Shown here piece by piece: positions 56,301 to 64,000 of a stretch of 64,000 bases of DNA; position 1 is the stretch's first letter, and each line of letters begins with the position of its first letter. The notes beneath the pieces are model-generated. The model was not told the DNA's origin. It searched no databases and saw nothing but the letters and a program-made list of their open reading frames with translations. Source of the stretch: Pseudoxanthomonas mexicana (GTDB taxonomy: Bacteria > Pseudomonadota > Gammaproteobacteria > Xanthomonadales > Xanthomonadaceae); contig NZ_PDWV01000001.1 in NCBI RefSeq assembly GCF_010093385.1, positions 62,001 to 126,000 of the forward strand, read 5' to 3'. Position numbers and translations under genes: made by a program.

Positions 56301-56356
56301 GGCGGCTTTACGCCGAATTTACGGCGGTGCGCGGGAAGCGCATGGCGGCTTTACGC
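56301..56356 (+). repeat. 13-base direct repeat upstream of porin/kdp operon
   Basis: GGCGGCTTTACGC occurs at 56301-56313 and again at 56344-56356, 43 bases apart (about four helical turns), with a short CGCC...GGCG inverted piece between. It lies in the promoter region of the porin gene and could be a tandem binding site for a response regulator such as KdpE; this is inference. Confidence 0.5.
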
Positions 56357-56411
56357 GGTGCAGGACCAGACTTTCGCGGTCGGCGGAACGTCTTCCGCCT
56401 GGATCGCACGC

Positions 56412-57134
56412 ATGTCTTTCATTTCCTCGGCTTCACGCAGGCGCGTGCCTGCATTCGTCGTTTCTTCCCTCGCCGCCGGTCTGCTGGTGGCCGCCGCCTC
56501 GTCCGCCACGGCGGCCACCTTCACCGGTTCCGGCGCCATCAGCACCGACTACGTGTGGCGTGGTACCACGCAGACGCAGGGCGATCCCGCGGTGCAGGCG
56601 GGCTTCAAGGCCGCGGCCGACAACGGTCTGTACGGCGCGATCTGGGGCTCGAACGTCGAGTTCGCCCCGGAAACGAAGGCCAGCAGTGAGATCGACGTCA
56701 CCGTCGGCTGGGGCGGGACGCTGTCCGAGGACTGGGCGCTCGACGTCAACCTCACCCACTACCGGTATCCGTCCACGACGGTCGACCTCAACTGGACCGA
56801 GGCCATCGGCACGCTGACCTGGAAGCAAAACTACTGGGCACAGCTGGGCTACTCCACCGAAGCGCTCGCCACCGACGAAGCGGGTGCCTACGCGCAGCTG
56901 GGCGCCAGGCTGCCGCTGAGCGGCCAGGTCCGCCTGGAAGCCGCCGCCGGTTACTACTGGCTGGACGACGCCTACGACGACAGCTACGCACATGCACAGC
57001 TGGGCGCCGTGTGGGCGTTCAAGGCGCCGTTCGAGCTGCGCGTTACTGCGCACGCCACCGACAGCAGCGCGAAGACGCTGTTCCCGGCCCTGGCCGGCTC
57101 GCGCGTGGAAGCGGCGCTGCAAGCGTCGTTCTGA
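56412..57134 (+). CDS. TorF-family (Gcw_chp) putative porin
   Basis: A 240-residue outer-membrane protein with signal peptide (AAGLLVAAASSATAA), then GSGAISTDYVWRGTTQTQGD, the hallmark start of this porin-like family, alternating beta segments and a C-terminal Phe. It ends 8 bases before kdpF, so it appears to head the potassium-transport operon. Confidence 0.88.
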   Translation: MSFISSASRRRVPAFVVSSLAAGLLVAAASSATAATFTGSGAISTDYVWRGTTQTQGDPAVQAGFKAAADNGLYGAIWGSNVEFAPETKASSEIDVTVGWGGTLSEDWALDVNLTHYRYPSTTVDLNWTEAIGTLTWKQNYWAQLGYSTEALATDEAGAYAQLGARLPLSGQVRLEAAAGYYWLDDAYDDSYAHAQLGAVWAFKAPFELRVTAHATDSSAKTLFPALAGSRVEAALQASF

Positions 57135-57142
57135 CGGCGGCC

Positions 57143-57262
57143 GTGTTCGCGTCCTTCCTCTACCTGTTCCTGGGGCTGGCGAGCCTGCTCGCCGGCGCCG
57201 GTCTTCTGTTCCTGCTCATCACCCGGCGTACACGCACGCCGATGGACGACTCCCATGACTGA
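57143..57262 (+). CDS. kdpF: Potassium-transporting ATPase small subunit KdpF
   Basis: A 39-residue single-helix protein starting at GTG (VFASFLYLFLGLASLLAGAG) with a basic, then acidic tail. Its size, position immediately upstream of kdpA and 8-base overlap with kdpA identify it as KdpF, which stabilises the KdpABC complex. Confidence 0.8.
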   Translation: MFASFLYLFLGLASLLAGAGLLFLLITRRTRTPMDDSHD

Positions 57263-58955
57263 ATTCCTCCTTGTCTTCGCGCTCGCGATCGCGCTGGGCT
57301 GGCCGTTGGGCCGCTACCTGGCCGCGGTGATGCGCGGTGCCCCGATGCGAGGCGACCGGCTGTTCGGCCTGATCGAACGCCCCCTGTACGCGCTGCTCGG
57401 CGTCGATCCTTCGCGCGGCATGGGCTGGAAGGGCTACGCCAAGGCCTTCCTGCTCAGCAACCTGGTGCTGGGCGTCATCGTATGGGGCGTCCTGATGACC
57501 CAGGCCTGGCTCCCGCTCAATCCCAACGACATCTCCAACATGCGCTGGGACCTGGCGCTGCACACGATGGTGTCGTTCCTCACCAACACCAACCAGCAGC
57601 ACTACTCCGGGCAGGCGCAGCTGTCGTACCTGGCGCACGCCAGTGCGATCGTCGGCCTTCAGGTGGTCACGCCGATGATGGGCCTGGCGCTGGTGGCGGC
57701 GACGCTGCGTGGGCTGTTCGGTGGGCGCGAAAACGCCACTCCCGTGCGCGACGGCGCGGAGGCCGATGTCGGCAACTACTGGGCCGACGTGATCCGTCCT
57801 GCAGTGCGCTTCCTGCTGCCGCTGTGCCTGGTCTGGTCGCTGGCTCTGACCAGCCAGGGCGGGCCGGCCACGCTGCAGGGAGGTCCGGTGGCGACGCCGG
57901 TCGATGCTTCGGCGCAGATGGCGGAACAGAAGATCCCGCTGGGGCCGGTCGCGCCGATGGTGGCCATCAAGCAGCTGGGCACCAACGGCGGCGGCTGGTA
58001 TGGCCCGAACAGCGCTGTACCGCTGGAGAACCCCACGCCATTCTCCAACCTGCTGGAAACGCTGGCCCTGATCCTGATCCCCGTCAGCATCGCCTTCATG
58101 GTGGGCAGCTTCACCGGGCGCAGGAAATTCACCGCGCTGGTGTTCGGCACCATGCTGACGATGTCGCTGGTCTCCGCCGGCACGGCCGTGTGGTCCGAAA
58201 GCCTGTCCGGCACGTCCAGCGACATCGCACTGATGGAGGGCAAGGAAGTGCGCTTCGGTGCCGCGCCGTCCGCGCTGTGGGCGGCCTTCACGACGCAGAC
58301 GTCGAACGGCTCGGTCAACGCGATGCACGACTCGCTGGCGCCGCTGACCGGCCTGGTGACCATCAGCAACATGCTGGTGAACGCGATCTGGGGCGGCATC
58401 GGCTGCGGCCTGCAGCAGTTCCTGGTCTATCTGCTGCTCAGCGTGTTCCTCGCCGGCCTGAGGACCGGCCGCACGCCGGAACTGTTCGGCCGCAAGATCG
58501 AGGCGCATGAGGTGAAGCTGCTCGCCGCCCTGGTGCTGCTGCAGCCGCTGGCGCTGCTGGCCTTCACCGCCATCACGCTGGCGGTGCCGTCGATCACCGG
58601 CAACTCGAACCCCGGCTTCCACGGCATCAGCCAAGTGTTCTACGAGTACGTCTCGGCGTTCGCCAACAACGGTTCCGGCTTCGAAGGCCTGGGCGACGCG
58701 ACGTACTGGTGGAACCTCAGCGCCTCGCTGATGCTGGCGCTGGGGCGTTACCCTGCACTGATCATCCCGCTGGCCATCGCCGGTTCGCTGGCGCGCAAGC
58801 GCGCCACCCCCGAAGGCCCCGGCACCCTCAAGTTGGAAACCCCGACCTTCGCGCTCACCCTGATCGCCGTGGTCGTCATCCTGACCCTGCTGCAGTTCAT
58901 GCCCGTGCTGGTCCTCGGCCCCGTCGCCGACCACCTGGCCCTGAGCGCGCTCTGA
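57255..58955 (+). CDS. kdpA: Potassium-transporting ATPase subunit KdpA
   Basis: Potassium-binding membrane subunit of 566 residues with about ten helices. Filter-like segments include [40 protein letters not shown] and [20 protein letters not shown], matching the KdpA pore repeats. With KdpB, KdpC and KdpF it forms the high-affinity K+ pump induced at low K+. Confidence 0.97.
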   Translation: MTEFLLVFALAIALGWPLGRYLAAVMRGAPMRGDRLFGLIERPLYALLGVDPSRGMGWKGYAKAFLLSNLVLGVIVWGVLMTQAWLPLNPNDISNMRWDLALHTMVSFLTNTNQQHYSGQAQLSYLAHASAIVGLQVVTPMMGLALVAATLRGLFGGRENATPVRDGAEADVGNYWADVIRPAVRFLLPLCLVWSLALTSQGGPATLQGGPVATPVDASAQMAEQKIPLGPVAPMVAIKQLGTNGGGWYGPNSAVPLENPTPFSNLLETLALILIPVSIAFMVGSFTGRRKFTALVFGTMLTMSLVSAGTAVWSESLSGTSSDIALMEGKEVRFGAAPSALWAAFTTQTSNGSVNAMHDSLAPLTGLVTISNMLVNAIWGGIGCGLQQFLVYLLLSVFLAGLRTGRTPELFGRKIEAHEVKLLAALVLLQPLALLAFTAITLAVPSITGNSNPGFHGISQVFYEYVSAFANNGSGFEGLGDATYWWNLSASLMLALGRYPALIIPLAIAGSLARKRATPEGPGTLKLETPTFALTLIAVVVILTLLQFMPVLVLGPVADHLALSAL

Positions 58956-58965
58956 GAACACCGAC

Positions 58966-61032
58966 ATGACCCATTCCACATCTTCCGCACGCCACGCCGG
59001 CCGGGCGCCGGCCCTGCTCGACAGCGCGGGCTTCCGCGCCGCCGTGATCGGCTCCTTCACCAAGCTGGCCCCGCAGCACGCCTTCCAGAACCCGGTCATG
59101 GCCGTGGTCTGGCTGGGCACGCTGCTGACCGCCGGCCTCACCCTGGCCGGCACCACCACACCGGGCATCGGCGGGTCGGTGACCGCGCTGCTGTTCGTCA
59201 CCGTGCTGTTCGCCAACTTCGCCGAAGCCGTCGCCGAAGCGCGCGGCCGCGGCCAGGCGGCGTCGCTGCGCCGCGCCCGCAAGGACCTCGTCGCGCGTCG
59301 CATCGACACGCCGCTGGGCGGCCCCGAACGCCGACTGCCGGCCGCCGAACTGAAGCCGGGCGACTACGTCATCGTCTCCGCGGGCGAGCAGATCCCGGCC
59401 GACGGCGAAATCGTCAAGGGCCTGGCCACGATCAACGAATCCGCCGTCACCGGCGAATCCGCCCCCGTCCTGCGCGAAGCCGGCACCGACCGCAGTGGCG
59501 TGATCGGCGGCACCAAAGTGCTGTCCGACGAGATCGTGGTGAAGATCACCGCCGAGCCCGGGCACAGTTTCCTGGACCGGATGATCTCGCTGGTCGAAGG
59601 CGCCAACCGGCAGAAGACGCCGAACGAGATCGCGCTGGGCCTGCTGCTGCTGACGATGACGCTGACGTTCCTGATCGTCGTCATCACGCTGCCCTTCATC
59701 GCCGGCTTCGTCGGCGCCAAGCTCGATCCGCTGCTGCTGGTCGCGCTGCTGGTCTGCCTGATCCCCACCACCATCGGTGGCCTGCTGCCCGCCATCGGCA
59801 TCGCCGGCATGAACCGTGCGCTGGCCGCCAACGTGCTGGCCAAGTCGGGCAAGGCGGTCGAAGTCGCGGGCGACGTCGATGTACTGCTGCTCGACAAGAC
59901 CGGCACCATCACCCACGGCGACCGCCAGGCCACGCTGTTCCATCCGCTGGCCGGCATCGACCGCGAGCAGCTGCGCGACGCGGCCATGCTGTCCTCGCTG
60001 GCCGACCCCACGCCGGAAGGCAAGTCGATCGTGAAGCTGGCGCGCGAGCAGGGGGCAGTGCTGGTCGAGCCCGCGCAGGCGCAGTTCATCGCGTTCACCG
60101 CGCAGACCCGCATGTCCGGCGTGGACCTGGCGGGTGACGGCCCCGGCCGCGCACGTGTCATCCGCAAGGGCGCAGCCGACGCCATCCTCAAGCACGTGCA
60201 GGCCCATGGTGGCGCTGCCCCGGCCGAACTCGCCGCACGTGTCGAGCAGGTCGCCCGCAACGGCGCCACGCCGCTTGTCGTCAGCGACGGCAACCACGTG
60301 CTCGGCGTGGTCGAACTGTCCGACGTGGTCAAGCACGGCATCAAGGAGAAGTTCGCCCACATGCGTGCGATGGGCATCCGCACGGTGATGATCACCGGCG
60401 ACAACCCGTTGACCGCCGCCGCGATCGCCGCCGAAGCCGGCGTGGACGACTACATCGCCGAGGCCCGCCCGGAAGACAAGCTGGCGCGCATCCGCCAGGA
60501 ACAGGCCGGCGGCCGCCTGGTCGCCATGGTCGGCGACGGCACCAACGACGCGCCCGCGCTGGCGCAGGCCGACGTGGGTCTGGCGATGAACTCCGGCACG
60601 CAGGCGGCGAAGGAGGCCGGCAACATGGTCGACCTCGATTCCGACCCGGCCAAGCTGCTGGAAGTCGTCGAAGTCGGCAAGCAGCAGCTGATCACGCGCG
60701 GCGCGCTGACCACGTTCTCGCTGGCGAACGACGTGTCGAAGTACTTCGCCATTCTGCCGGCATTGTTCGCCGCGGCGATCCCGTCGATGGCTGCGTTGAA
60801 CGTCATGCAGCTGTCCAGCCCGACCAATGCCGTGCTGGCGGCGCTGATCTTCAACGCCCTCATCATCCCGCTGCTGATCCCGCTGGCGCTGCGCGGCGTG
60901 CGCTTCCGTCCGGCCGGCGCCACCGCGCTGCTGCGCCGGAACATGCTGGTCTACGGCGTGGGCGGCGTGCTGCTGCCGTTTGCTGCGATCAAGCTCATCG
61001 ACCTGTTGCTGGCCGCCGTCATCGGCGCCTGA
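58966..61032 (+). CDS. kdpB: Potassium-transporting P-type ATPase KdpB
   Basis: Catalytic subunit of 688 residues. The phosphorylated aspartate is in [10 protein letters not shown], with TGES ([10 protein letters not shown]), [20 protein letters not shown] and [18 protein letters not shown] for ATP binding and hinge functions. It starts 10 bases after kdpA. The full set of P-type motifs is intact. Confidence 0.97.
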   Translation: MTHSTSSARHAGRAPALLDSAGFRAAVIGSFTKLAPQHAFQNPVMAVVWLGTLLTAGLTLAGTTTPGIGGSVTALLFVTVLFANFAEAVAEARGRGQAASLRRARKDLVARRIDTPLGGPERRLPAAELKPGDYVIVSAGEQIPADGEIVKGLATINESAVTGESAPVLREAGTDRSGVIGGTKVLSDEIVVKITAEPGHSFLDRMISLVEGANRQKTPNEIALGLLLLTMTLTFLIVVITLPFIAGFVGAKLDPLLLVALLVCLIPTTIGGLLPAIGIAGMNRALAANVLAKSGKAVEVAGDVDVLLLDKTGTITHGDRQATLFHPLAGIDREQLRDAAMLSSLADPTPEGKSIVKLAREQGAVLVEPAQAQFIAFTAQTRMSGVDLAGDGPGRARVIRKGAADAILKHVQAHGGAAPAELAARVEQVARNGATPLVVSDGNHVLGVVELSDVVKHGIKEKFAHMRAMGIRTVMITGDNPLTAAAIAAEAGVDDYIAEARPEDKLARIRQEQAGGRLVAMVGDGTNDAPALAQADVGLAMNSGTQAAKEAGNMVDLDSDPAKLLEVVEVGKQQLITRGALTTFSLANDVSKYFAILPALFAAAIPSMAALNVMQLSSPTNAVLAALIFNALIIPLLIPLALRGVRFRPAGATALLRRNMLVYGVGGVLLPFAAIKLIDLLLAAVIGA

Positions 61033-61041
61033 GGACTTCCC

Positions 61042-61644
61042 ATGACGACTTCTTCCCCTTCTTCCACCGCCGCCGCGCCGGTCTGGCGCCCGGCTCTCGC
61101 GCTGGCGGGCGTGTCGCTGCTCGGGTTCGGTCTGCTGTACTCGCTGACCGGCGTCGGCCTGGGTTCGGTGCTGTTCCCACACCAGGCCGGCGGCAGCCTG
61201 ATCGAACGCGACGGCAAGGTCGTCGGCTCCTCGCTGGTCGCCCAGCCGTTCGCCGACGACCGCTATTTCCAGTCTCGCCCGTCCGCAGCCCGCTACGATG
61301 TGATGGCGCTGGCCGGCAGCAACCAGGCCCGTACCAACCCCGACCTGCGCAGCCGCATCGATGAAGTCCGGGCGGCGGTCGCCGCGCGCGAGGGCGTGAC
61401 GCCCGATGCCGTGCCCAGTGACCTGGTGACCCAGTCCGGCGGGGGCATCGATCCGCACCTCTCCCCAGCCGCCGTGCGGATCCAGATTGCCCGCGTCGCT
61501 CGCGTCCGCGGGTTGCCGGTGAGCGAGATCGAGCGCCTGGTCGCCGAGCACACCACGGCGCCTCAGTTCGGCCTGCTCGGCGCACCGCGCGTCAACGTGC
61601 TGGAACTCAACCTGGCCCTGGATGGGGCCGGAAAACCGGAGTAA
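61042..61644 (+). CDS. kdpC: Potassium-transporting ATPase subunit KdpC
   Basis: A 200-residue single-span subunit: N-terminal helix (LALAGVSLLGFGLLYSLTGV), then FPHQAGGSLIERDGKVVGSS, YFQSRPSAARYD and DLVTQSGGGIDPHLSPAAV, the conserved KdpC blocks. It stabilises the complex and assists ATP binding. Nine bases separate it from kdpB. Confidence 0.96.
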   Translation: MTTSSPSSTAAAPVWRPALALAGVSLLGFGLLYSLTGVGLGSVLFPHQAGGSLIERDGKVVGSSLVAQPFADDRYFQSRPSAARYDVMALAGSNQARTNPDLRSRIDEVRAAVAAREGVTPDAVPSDLVTQSGGGIDPHLSPAAVRIQIARVARVRGLPVSEIERLVAEHTTAPQFGLLGAPRVNVLELNLALDGAGKPE

Positions 61645-61650
61645 TGCACC

Positions 61651-61806
61651 ATGGACCACGACCGATGTCCCAAGGGCCTGGCCGGCTATAAACGACGCCT
61701 CGGCGCCTGGCGCCGCGAGGTGGCGTTCCGCACCATCCTCTTGATGGTCGCCATCGGCTACGCCGTGGTGGTCGTGGCGCTGGCTCACCATGTGCCACTG
61801 CGCTGA
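61651..61806 (+). CDS. 51-residue membrane protein between kdpC and kdpD
   Basis: A short frame starting 6 bases after the kdpC stop and ending 57 bases before kdpD. The N-terminal half is basic (KGLAGYKRRLGAWRREVAFR), then one helix follows (TILLMVAIGYAVVVVALAHH). It has no standard Kdp name. Context and composition suggest a small partner of the pump or of KdpD. Confidence 0.55.
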   Translation: MDHDRCPKGLAGYKRRLGAWRREVAFRTILLMVAIGYAVVVVALAHHVPLR

Positions 61807-61863
61807 CCGCACGCCGGACGCGGCGCGCGGTGGACGCATGACGACAACAGGCAGAATAGGCCC

Positions 61864-64000
61864 ATGACCGACGCCCGCGAACGCCAGGCCGATGCCCTGA
61901 TCGACCACCTGCAGCGAGAGCAGGGCGGGCGGCTGACGATCTTCCTCGGCGCGGCGCCGGGCGTGGGCAAGACCTACACCATGCTCTCGCGTGCCCGCGA
62001 ACTACGCCGCCAGGGCCGCGACGTGGTGGTGGGCATCGTGGAAACGCACGGCCGGGGCGAGACCGCCGCCCTGACCGAGGGGCTGGAGATCCTGCCGCGC
62101 AGGCGCATCGCCTACCAGGGCCGCTGGCTGGAGGAAATGGACCTGGATGCGCTGCTCGCCCGGCGCCCGCAGATCGCGCTGGTGGACGAGCTGGCCCACC
62201 GCAATGCACCCGGCAGTCGTCACGAGCGGCGCTGGCAGGACGTGATCGAACTGCTGGACGCCGGCATCGACGTCCACACCACCATCAACATCCAGCACCT
62301 GGAGAGCCTCAACGACATCGTCCACCGCATCACCGGCGTGCGCGTCAGCGAGACCGTGCCGGATGCCGTGTTCGACCGCCTGCGGGACATCGTGCTGGTG
62401 GACCTGCCGCCGCGTGAGCTGATCGAGCGGCTGCACCAGGGCAAGGTCTACCTGCCGGAACAGGCATCGCAGGCGCTGCAGGCGTTCTTCTCGCCGTCGA
62501 ACCTGATCGCATTGCGCGAACTGGCCATGCAGACCGCGGCCGACCGCGTCGACGCCGACCTGCGCGAGGACCAGGCGGCGCGCGGCCTGCCGGGCATGCC
62601 GCTGCGCCGGCGCGTGCTGGTGGCGATCGACGGTCTGGGCCAGTCCGAATACCTGGTGCGCGCGGCACGCCGCATTGCCGAGCGTCGCGACGCACCGTGG
62701 AGCGTGGTGACCGTACAAGTGTCCGATACGGTGGACGAGGTACGCCAGCGCGAAATCGACCAGGCGTTCGCGCTCGCGCGCCGGCTGGGCGCGGAAACCG
62801 ACGTGCTGCGCGGCACGCGCATCGCCGACGCGCTGCTGGACCACGCCACCCAGAACGGCGCCTCCACCCTGGTGCTGGGGCGCACGCGCGAGCGGCCCGT
62901 GGCGCGCATGTTCAACCGCACCCTGACCCAGCAACCGCTGCAGCGGGGCGCGCACTACGAACTGGTCATCATCAGCACGCCGGAGGCCCGGGCCCGCGCG
63001 CGCCGTGGAGGCCCGCGTCCCTGGGACCTGCTGGGCCGGCACGATCTGGCCTTCGCCTTGATGGCGTCGATGCTGGCGGTCGGCGTGGCGGCGGTCGCGG
63101 AGCGCTGGGTCGGCCTGGACGATCTGTCGATGGTGTTCATCGTCGCGGTGGTGCTGGTGGCGGCACGCACACGGATGACCGCCGCGGTGGTGGCCGCGCT
63201 GTTGAGCTTCCTGGCGTACAACTTCTTCTTCATCGAGCCGCGCTTCACCTTCAACATTGGCGCGCGGCAGGGCGTGACCACGGTGTTCCTGTTCCTGGGG
63301 GCCGCGCTGGTCGCCGGGCGCCTGGCCTCGCGCCTGCGCATGCAGGTGGTGGCATTGCGTGCGGCCAACGCGCAGGCCACCGCGCTACAGGCGCTGGCCC
63401 GCGACCTGGCCGGTGCAGCGGATCTGGGGCAGGTGTTGGCAGCGGGTCGCAAGGCGCTGACGCGCGCGTTGTCGGCCGAGGCGTGGCTGCGGGTGCAGGG
63501 GCGGGAGGAACCGGACGGCGTCGCGGTGGGCGAGATCGATCGCGCCGCCGCCGACTGGGCGCAGCAGCACGGCCAGCCTACCGGGCGCCATACCGACACG
63601 CTGGCCGGGGCGGGGCGCTGGTTCCTGCCGCTGCGCGGTGATCGTGGCAGCCTGGGCGTGCTGGGCCTGCGCTTCGACGACGATGTGCGCCTGCTGCCGG
63701 AACAGCGCCGGCTGGCCGAGTCGATGGCCGAGGACATCGCGCAGGCAGTCGTGCGCACGCGCCTGGTGGCCGAACTGGAAGACGCGCGCGTCGGTGGCGA
63801 GACCGAACGCCTGCGTTCGGCGCTGCTGTCGTCGGTCTCGCACGACCTGCGTTCGCCATTGGCCTCGATGATCGGCTCGGCCAGCAGCCTGGCCAGTTAT
63901 TGGGACGCGATGGGCGGAGACGACCGGCGCGCCCTGCTGGAGACCATCCAGCAGGAAGGCGAGCGGCTGGACCGCTACATCCAGAACCTGCTCGACATGA
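61864..64000 (+). CDS. kdpD: Sensor histidine kinase KdpD, truncated by window end
   Basis: The first 712 residues are visible, running off the right edge (usual length about 880-900). The KdpD N-terminal domain has the ATP-binding loop FLGAAPGVGKTYTM, DELAHRNAPGSRHERRW and the universal-stress-like region (VLVAIDGLGQSEYLVRAARR). Four helices follow at about residues 390-490, then a GAF-like region and the start of the kinase with the H-box SVSHDLRSPLASMIGS near residue 660. It senses K+ limitation and phosphorylates KdpE. Confidence 0.95.
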   Translation, partial: MTDARERQADALIDHLQREQGGRLTIFLGAAPGVGKTYTMLSRARELRRQGRDVVVGIVETHGRGETAALTEGLEILPRRRIAYQGRWLEEMDLDALLARRPQIALVDELAHRNAPGSRHERRWQDVIELLDAGIDVHTTINIQHLESLNDIVHRITGVRVSETVPDAVFDRLRDIVLVDLPPRELIERLHQGKVYLPEQASQALQAFFSPSNLIALRELAMQTAADRVDADLREDQAARGLPGMPLRRRVLVAIDGLGQSEYLVRAARRIAERRDAPWSVVTVQVSDTVDEVRQREIDQAFALARRLGAETDVLRGTRIADALLDHATQNGASTLVLGRTRERPVARMFNRTLTQQPLQRGAHYELVIISTPEARARARRGGPRPWDLLGRHDLAFALMASMLAVGVAAVAERWVGLDDLSMVFIVAVVLVAARTRMTAAVVAALLSFLAYNFFFIEPRFTFNIGARQGVTTVFLFLGAALVAGRLASRLRMQVVALRAANAQATALQALARDLAGAADLGQVLAAGRKALTRALSAEAWLRVQGREEPDGVAVGEIDRAAADWAQQHGQPTGRHTDTLAGAGRWFLPLRGDRGSLGVLGLRFDDDVRLLPEQRRLAESMAEDIAQAVVRTRLVAELEDARVGGETERLRSALLSSVSHDLRSPLASMIGSASSLASYWDAMGGDDRRALLETIQQEGERLDRYIQNLLDM

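Noticed and set aside
57219-59309. 696-residue minus-strand frame opposite kdpA and kdpB
   Set aside because: Shadow of kdpA/kdpB with low-complexity composition.
58897-61908. 1003-residue open frame on the minus strand opposite kdpB and kdpC
   Set aside because: It lies wholly antisense to kdpB/kdpC, whose motifs are all intact; composition is Gln/His/Arg/Gly-rich, typical of a shadow frame in GC-rich DNA.

Overview
The window is a GC-rich (roughly two-thirds G+C) chromosomal segment of a gammaproteobacterium, most likely family Xanthomonadaceae (Pseudoxanthomonas/Xanthomonas/Stenotrophomonas group). The grounds are the combined ilvCGM-ilvA-leuA-leuCDB cluster with a peptide-leader attenuator, the abundance of TonB-dependent receptors, the DUF4136 and DUF4920 proteins, and intergenic inverted repeats of the GTAG/GTGG type known from this family. 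No rRNA, tRNA, CRISPR array or insertion sequence was found.

Layout. 1-312: tail of a diguanylate cyclase. 335-9505 (minus strand): branched-chain amino acid operon, headed by a 37-residue leader peptide with a Leu/Val/Ile run and a terminator/antiterminator, then ilvC, ilvG, ilvM, ilvA, leuA, leuC, leuD, leuB, mostly with overlapping start and stop codons. ilvD diverges from it but carries a one-base frameshift near 10000. 11.5-24.7 kb: housekeeping and envelope genes (a PhnD-like binding protein, an S9 peptidase, TPP riboswitch plus thiC, a DUF4136 lipoprotein, a channel-like membrane protein, ppa, a lytic transglycosylase, EF-hand proteins, a HAD phosphatase). 24.8-45.3 kb: a pectin/uronate locus with a rhamnogalacturonan-acetylesterase/cupin fusion, kduD, kduI, a LacI regulator, GH43, PL10 and PL1 enzymes, a TRAP transporter, an FAH-family hydratase, a TonB receptor, kdgK, a CitE-like lyase, a kelch-SSS symporter fusion and a LysR regulator. 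46.4-55.0 kb: a compact operon of a second TonB receptor, a serine hydrolase, a ribokinase-like kinase, a putative glycosidase/SUMF fusion and a GH127 enzyme. Then come a CoA-transferase, and from 56.4 kb to the window end a porin followed without a gap by kdpF-A-B-C, a small membrane protein and kdpD (cut at the edge).

How it fits together. In the pectin locus extracellular lyases cut the polymer, the TonB receptor and the TRAP/SSS carriers are the likely import routes, KduI and KduD convert the deoxy-uronate to 2-keto-3-deoxygluconate, and KdgK phosphorylates it. The KDPG aldolase and an unsaturated-galacturonide hydrolase are not in the window. A shared motif (core ACCGGTGTC or a variant) upstream of kduI, between the hydratase and PL1 genes, and around the TonB receptor/kdgK divergence suggests control by the LacI-type regulator.

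The least familiar unit is the 46.4-55.0 kb operon, which looks like an import-and-degrade system for an arabinofuranose-containing glycan whose central protein I cannot assign to a characterised family. The most reliable new regulatory detail is the ilv leader peptide and its mutually exclusive RNA structures; the most important integrity question is the ilvD frameshift.
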